From the NCBI GenBank assembly GCA_019411205.1, contig DXRF01000178.1, forward strand, positions 1-6,641: a stretch of DNA of 6,641 nt, written 5' to 3'. Of the stretch, positions 4,485 to 6,641 are shown piece by piece. The first letter of the stretch is position 1; each line of letters begins with the position of its first letter. The position numbers and the translations under genes were made by a program. This stretch comes from Parabacteroides sp. (GTDB taxonomy: Bacteria > Bacteroidota > Bacteroidia > Bacteroidales > Tannerellaceae). The notes beneath the pieces were generated by a model that made no database searches, had not been told where the DNA came from, and saw only the letters and a list, made by a program, of their open reading frames with translations.

Positions 4485-6641
4485 ATGGATATACAACCGT
4501 TCTTTACCGAAGAGGAGAAAAAACAGTTTTTCTTCAAGTACAAGCAATTATTACGCCATCTGTACTCTTTCCTGAAAAAAGAAGATCTGAGTAAAATGAA
4601 AGAGTTGATGAAGCGAGTTGTGGCTTTGGATTGTTACGGACGAGATAAAAACGGCATCAACGGCCTGCTCCGCAATATCGATACGGCATTGATCGCCACC
4701 GTAGAGATCGGGTTGAAACGCACCTCGGTCATCGCTCTCCTGCTCTACCGTCCGGTCATGAAAAAGATCATCACTTTAGATGAAGTGAAGACTACATTCG
4801 ATGCGGATGTCACCCTGATCATCAGCCGTCTGCTGAAGACATCGGATCTTTACGCCCGCAATACGGCTGTCGACTCCGAAAACTTCCATAAACTACTGTT
4901 CTCGTTTGCCGAAGACGTACGCGTGATCCTGATTATGATCGCCGACCGCCTCTGTTTGATGCGCCTCGGCAAACATTTGAAGAATGACGAGGACCGGAAA
5001 CGGCTGGCAACAGAAGTTTCCTATCTATACGCCCCACTCGCCCACCGCCTCGGCTTGTACACGATCAAGAGCGAACTGGAAGACTTGTCGCTGAAATATA
5101 CCGACCGCAAGCAATACGACTTTATCAAACGGAAGCTGAACGAAACGAAACGCTCGCGCGACGCCTACATCGCCGAATTCATCACCCCTATCAAAAGCAA
5201 GCTGGAGGAAGCAGGACTGCGGTTCGACATTAAGGGACGCACGAAGTCCATCCACTCTATCAACAACAAGCTGAAAAAACAGAACATCCCGTTCGAAGAC
5301 ATATACGACTTGTTTGCCATCCGTATTATCCTGGACACACCGTATGAAAAGGAACGTTCGGACTGCTGGCAAGTCTACTCGATCATCACCGATATGTACC
5401 AGCCGAATCCGAAACGAATGAAGGACTGGATATCTATCCCGAAAACGAATGGTTACGAAAGCCTGCATATCACCGTGATGGGGCCACAGAACAAATGGGT
5501 AGAAGTACAGATCCGTACCCGTCGCATGGATGAGATCGCCGAACGGGGACTGGCCGCTCACTGGAAATATAAAGGAGGAAAGGCGGAAAGCGGGCTGGAC
5601 GAATTCCTGAATACCGTACGCGCCGCCTTGGAAACGAAAGAGAACAACCCGCTCGACCTGATGCAGGATTTCAAGATGGACCTGTACAAGGACGAGATCT
5701 ATGTCTTCACCCCGACAGGCGAACTGATCAAGCTGGCCAAAGGGGCGACCGTGCTCGATTTTGCTTTCGCGATCCATACCAAGTTGGGATGCAAATGTGT
5801 TTCGGCCAAGGTAAACGAGAAGAATGTACCGATCAAACATAAATTGAACAACGGCGATACGGTTTCCATCGTCACCGCTCCAACCCAGACACCCAAACGT
5901 GACTGGCTGAACATCGTCGTCACCTCCAAAGCACGAGTAAAGATTAAACAGGCACTCCGAGAAGAGACGGCCAAAGCGGTGGACTTTGCCAAAGAGATGC
6001 TGCAACGCCGTTTCAAGAACCGGAAGATCGAGATGGAGGAAGCGCCCTTGATGCGCTACATCAAGAAAAAGGGGTTCAAGACCGTCACCGACTTTTATGT
6101 CGAGATTGCCGAGGAACGCCTCGACCCGAACCAGGTAATCGATGAATACCTGGAGCAGCTACGCCGGGAAACGGAAACGAACGAGCACACCGAAGTCCGC
6201 AGTGCCGAAGAATACATCACGACCACCGAGGTGGAGGAAATCTCGGCCAACAAGGACGTCCTGGTGATCGACAAGAACCTGACAGGTATCGAATATAAGT
6301 TAGCGAAGTGCTGTAACCCGATCTACGGAGACGAGGTCTTCGGCTTCGTCTCTACACAGGGGATCAAGATTCATCGGATGGACTGCCCGAACGCGCAGGA
6401 GATGTTCAGCCGCTTCGGCTACCGCATCATCCAAGCGAAATGGAGCGGCAAGGGAGACAACGGATATATCGTCACGCTCCGGGTTATCGGCCGTGACGAC
6501 ATCGCGATTGTCACCAACATCACTTCCGTCATCAGTAAAGAAGCAGGTGTCACGCTCCGCTCTCTGAACATCGACTCGGTAGACGGAATCTTCCAAGGGA
6601 ACTTTACAGTGATGGTCCGCGACACAACGGCACTGAATATG
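4485..6641 (+). CDS. relA: RSH-family (p)ppGpp synthetase with degenerate hydrolase domain, 3' end cut by window
   Basis: The frame is open for 719 residues to the last base; only the end of the ACT domain is missing. The product is a cytoplasmic long RSH protein of the stringent response, which transfers pyrophosphate from ATP to GDP/GTP, usually on stalled ribosomes. The N-terminal HD hydrolase region has lost its site: where active enzymes have HDxxED, residues 88-93 read YRPVMK, the first HD His is also absent, and ADRLCLMR (153-160) keeps Asp154 but has Leu158 for the usual Asn. The synthetase domain is complete: GRTKSIHS (251-258), YDLFAIR (274-280), RMKD (311-314), NGYESLH (322-328), VEVQIRT (339-345) with Glu340, and AAHWKYK (357-363). 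A TGS domain follows at about 404-465 (conserved His431), then a helical region, a zinc-finger-like segment (Cys609, Cys610, His630, Cys634) and an ACT domain from about 660. Hence it is probably synthetase-only and is called relA rather than spoT. RMKD is the RxKD type of bifunctional Rel/SpoT, not the ExDD type of proteobacterial RelA. The start MDIQPFFTEEEK is the first in-frame ATG and gives a normal N-terminus. Confidence 0.93.
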   Translation, partial: MDIQPFFTEEEKKQFFFKYKQLLRHLYSFLKKEDLSKMKELMKRVVALDCYGRDKNGINGLLRNIDTALIATVEIGLKRTSVIALLLYRPVMKKIITLDEVKTTFDADVTLIISRLLKTSDLYARNTAVDSENFHKLLFSFAEDVRVILIMIADRLCLMRLGKHLKNDEDRKRLATEVSYLYAPLAHRLGLYTIKSELEDLSLKYTDRKQYDFIKRKLNETKRSRDAYIAEFITPIKSKLEEAGLRFDIKGRTKSIHSINNKLKKQNIPFEDIYDLFAIRIILDTPYEKERSDCWQVYSIITDMYQPNPKRMKDWISIPKTNGYESLHITVMGPQNKWVEVQIRTRRMDEIAERGLAAHWKYKGGKAESGLDEFLNTVRAALETKENNPLDLMQDFKMDLYKDEIYVFTPTGELIKLAKGATVLDFAFAIHTKLGCKCVSAKVNEKNVPIKHKLNNGDTVSIVTAPTQTPKRDWLNIVVTSKARVKIKQALREETAKAVDFAKEMLQRRFKNRKIEMEEAPLMRYIKKKGFKTVTDFYVEIAEERLDPNQVIDEYLEQLRRETETNEHTEVRSAEEYITTTEVEEISANKDVLVIDKNLTGIEYKLAKCCNPIYGDEVFGFVSTQGIKIHRMDCPNAQEMFSRFGYRIIQAKWSGKGDNGYIVTLRVIGRDDIAIVTNITSVISKEAGVTLRSLNIDSVDGIFQGNFTVMVRDTTALNM

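Noticed and set aside
4379..4594. Small plus-strand open frame of 71 codons overlapping the start of the RSH gene
   Set aside because: It is in a different frame, lies mostly in promoter and leader DNA, resembles no protein, and its 3' part is simply the RSH N-terminal coding sequence misread.
5025..6005. Minus-strand open frame of 326 codons inside the RSH gene
   Set aside because: It lies opposite the synthetase and TGS domains, its composition is that of a shadow frame, and it has no recognisable motifs.

Overview
The window looks like chromosomal DNA from a Bacteroidales bacterium, possibly Parabacteroides, though the genus is a guess from protein flavour. The evidence for the order is threefold. 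Promoter-like boxes follow the Bacteroidetes -7 consensus TAnnTTTG. Start codons are preceded by A-rich tracts instead of Shine-Dalgarno sequences. The gene set (DUF4301 protein, an RSH protein with a dead hydrolase half, a bacterial CE15 esterase) is also typical of this group. No mobile element, tRNA, rRNA or CRISPR array was seen.

Layout: positions 1-205 are an AT-rich intergenic stretch with an 11-bp-arm palindrome, a tandem heptamer array (ATAAATC) and a promoter-like box. A probable two-gene plus-strand operon follows: a NIPSNAP-family protein with a twin-arginine-type leader (206-979) and, 29 bp later, a secreted CE15-type glucuronoyl esterase (1009-2244). A promoter and a short leader with a small hairpin precede rplS, ribosomal protein L19 (2381-2728). 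A strong terminator (2753-2787) with an A-tract on one side and a T-tract on the other separates rplS from a convergent DUF4301 gene (2790-4310, minus strand). A 174-bp divergent control region (4311-4484) then leads to a long RSH (RelA/SpoT) gene that stays open to the window end (4485-6641), lacking only the last part of its ACT domain.

The first two genes probably work together outside the cytoplasm on plant-derived uronate esters or their products; this rests on signal peptides and adjacency only. rplS and the RSH gene are core growth-control functions (ribosome assembly and (p)ppGpp synthesis). DUF4301 has no assigned role, but its motifs are laid out like a UDP-sugar pyrophosphorylase.

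No clearly new multi-gene system is present. The most useful leads are the nucleotidyltransferase-like motif set in the DUF4301 protein, the RSH enzyme with a complete synthetase site and an erased hydrolase site, and the NIPSNAP/CE15 pairing.
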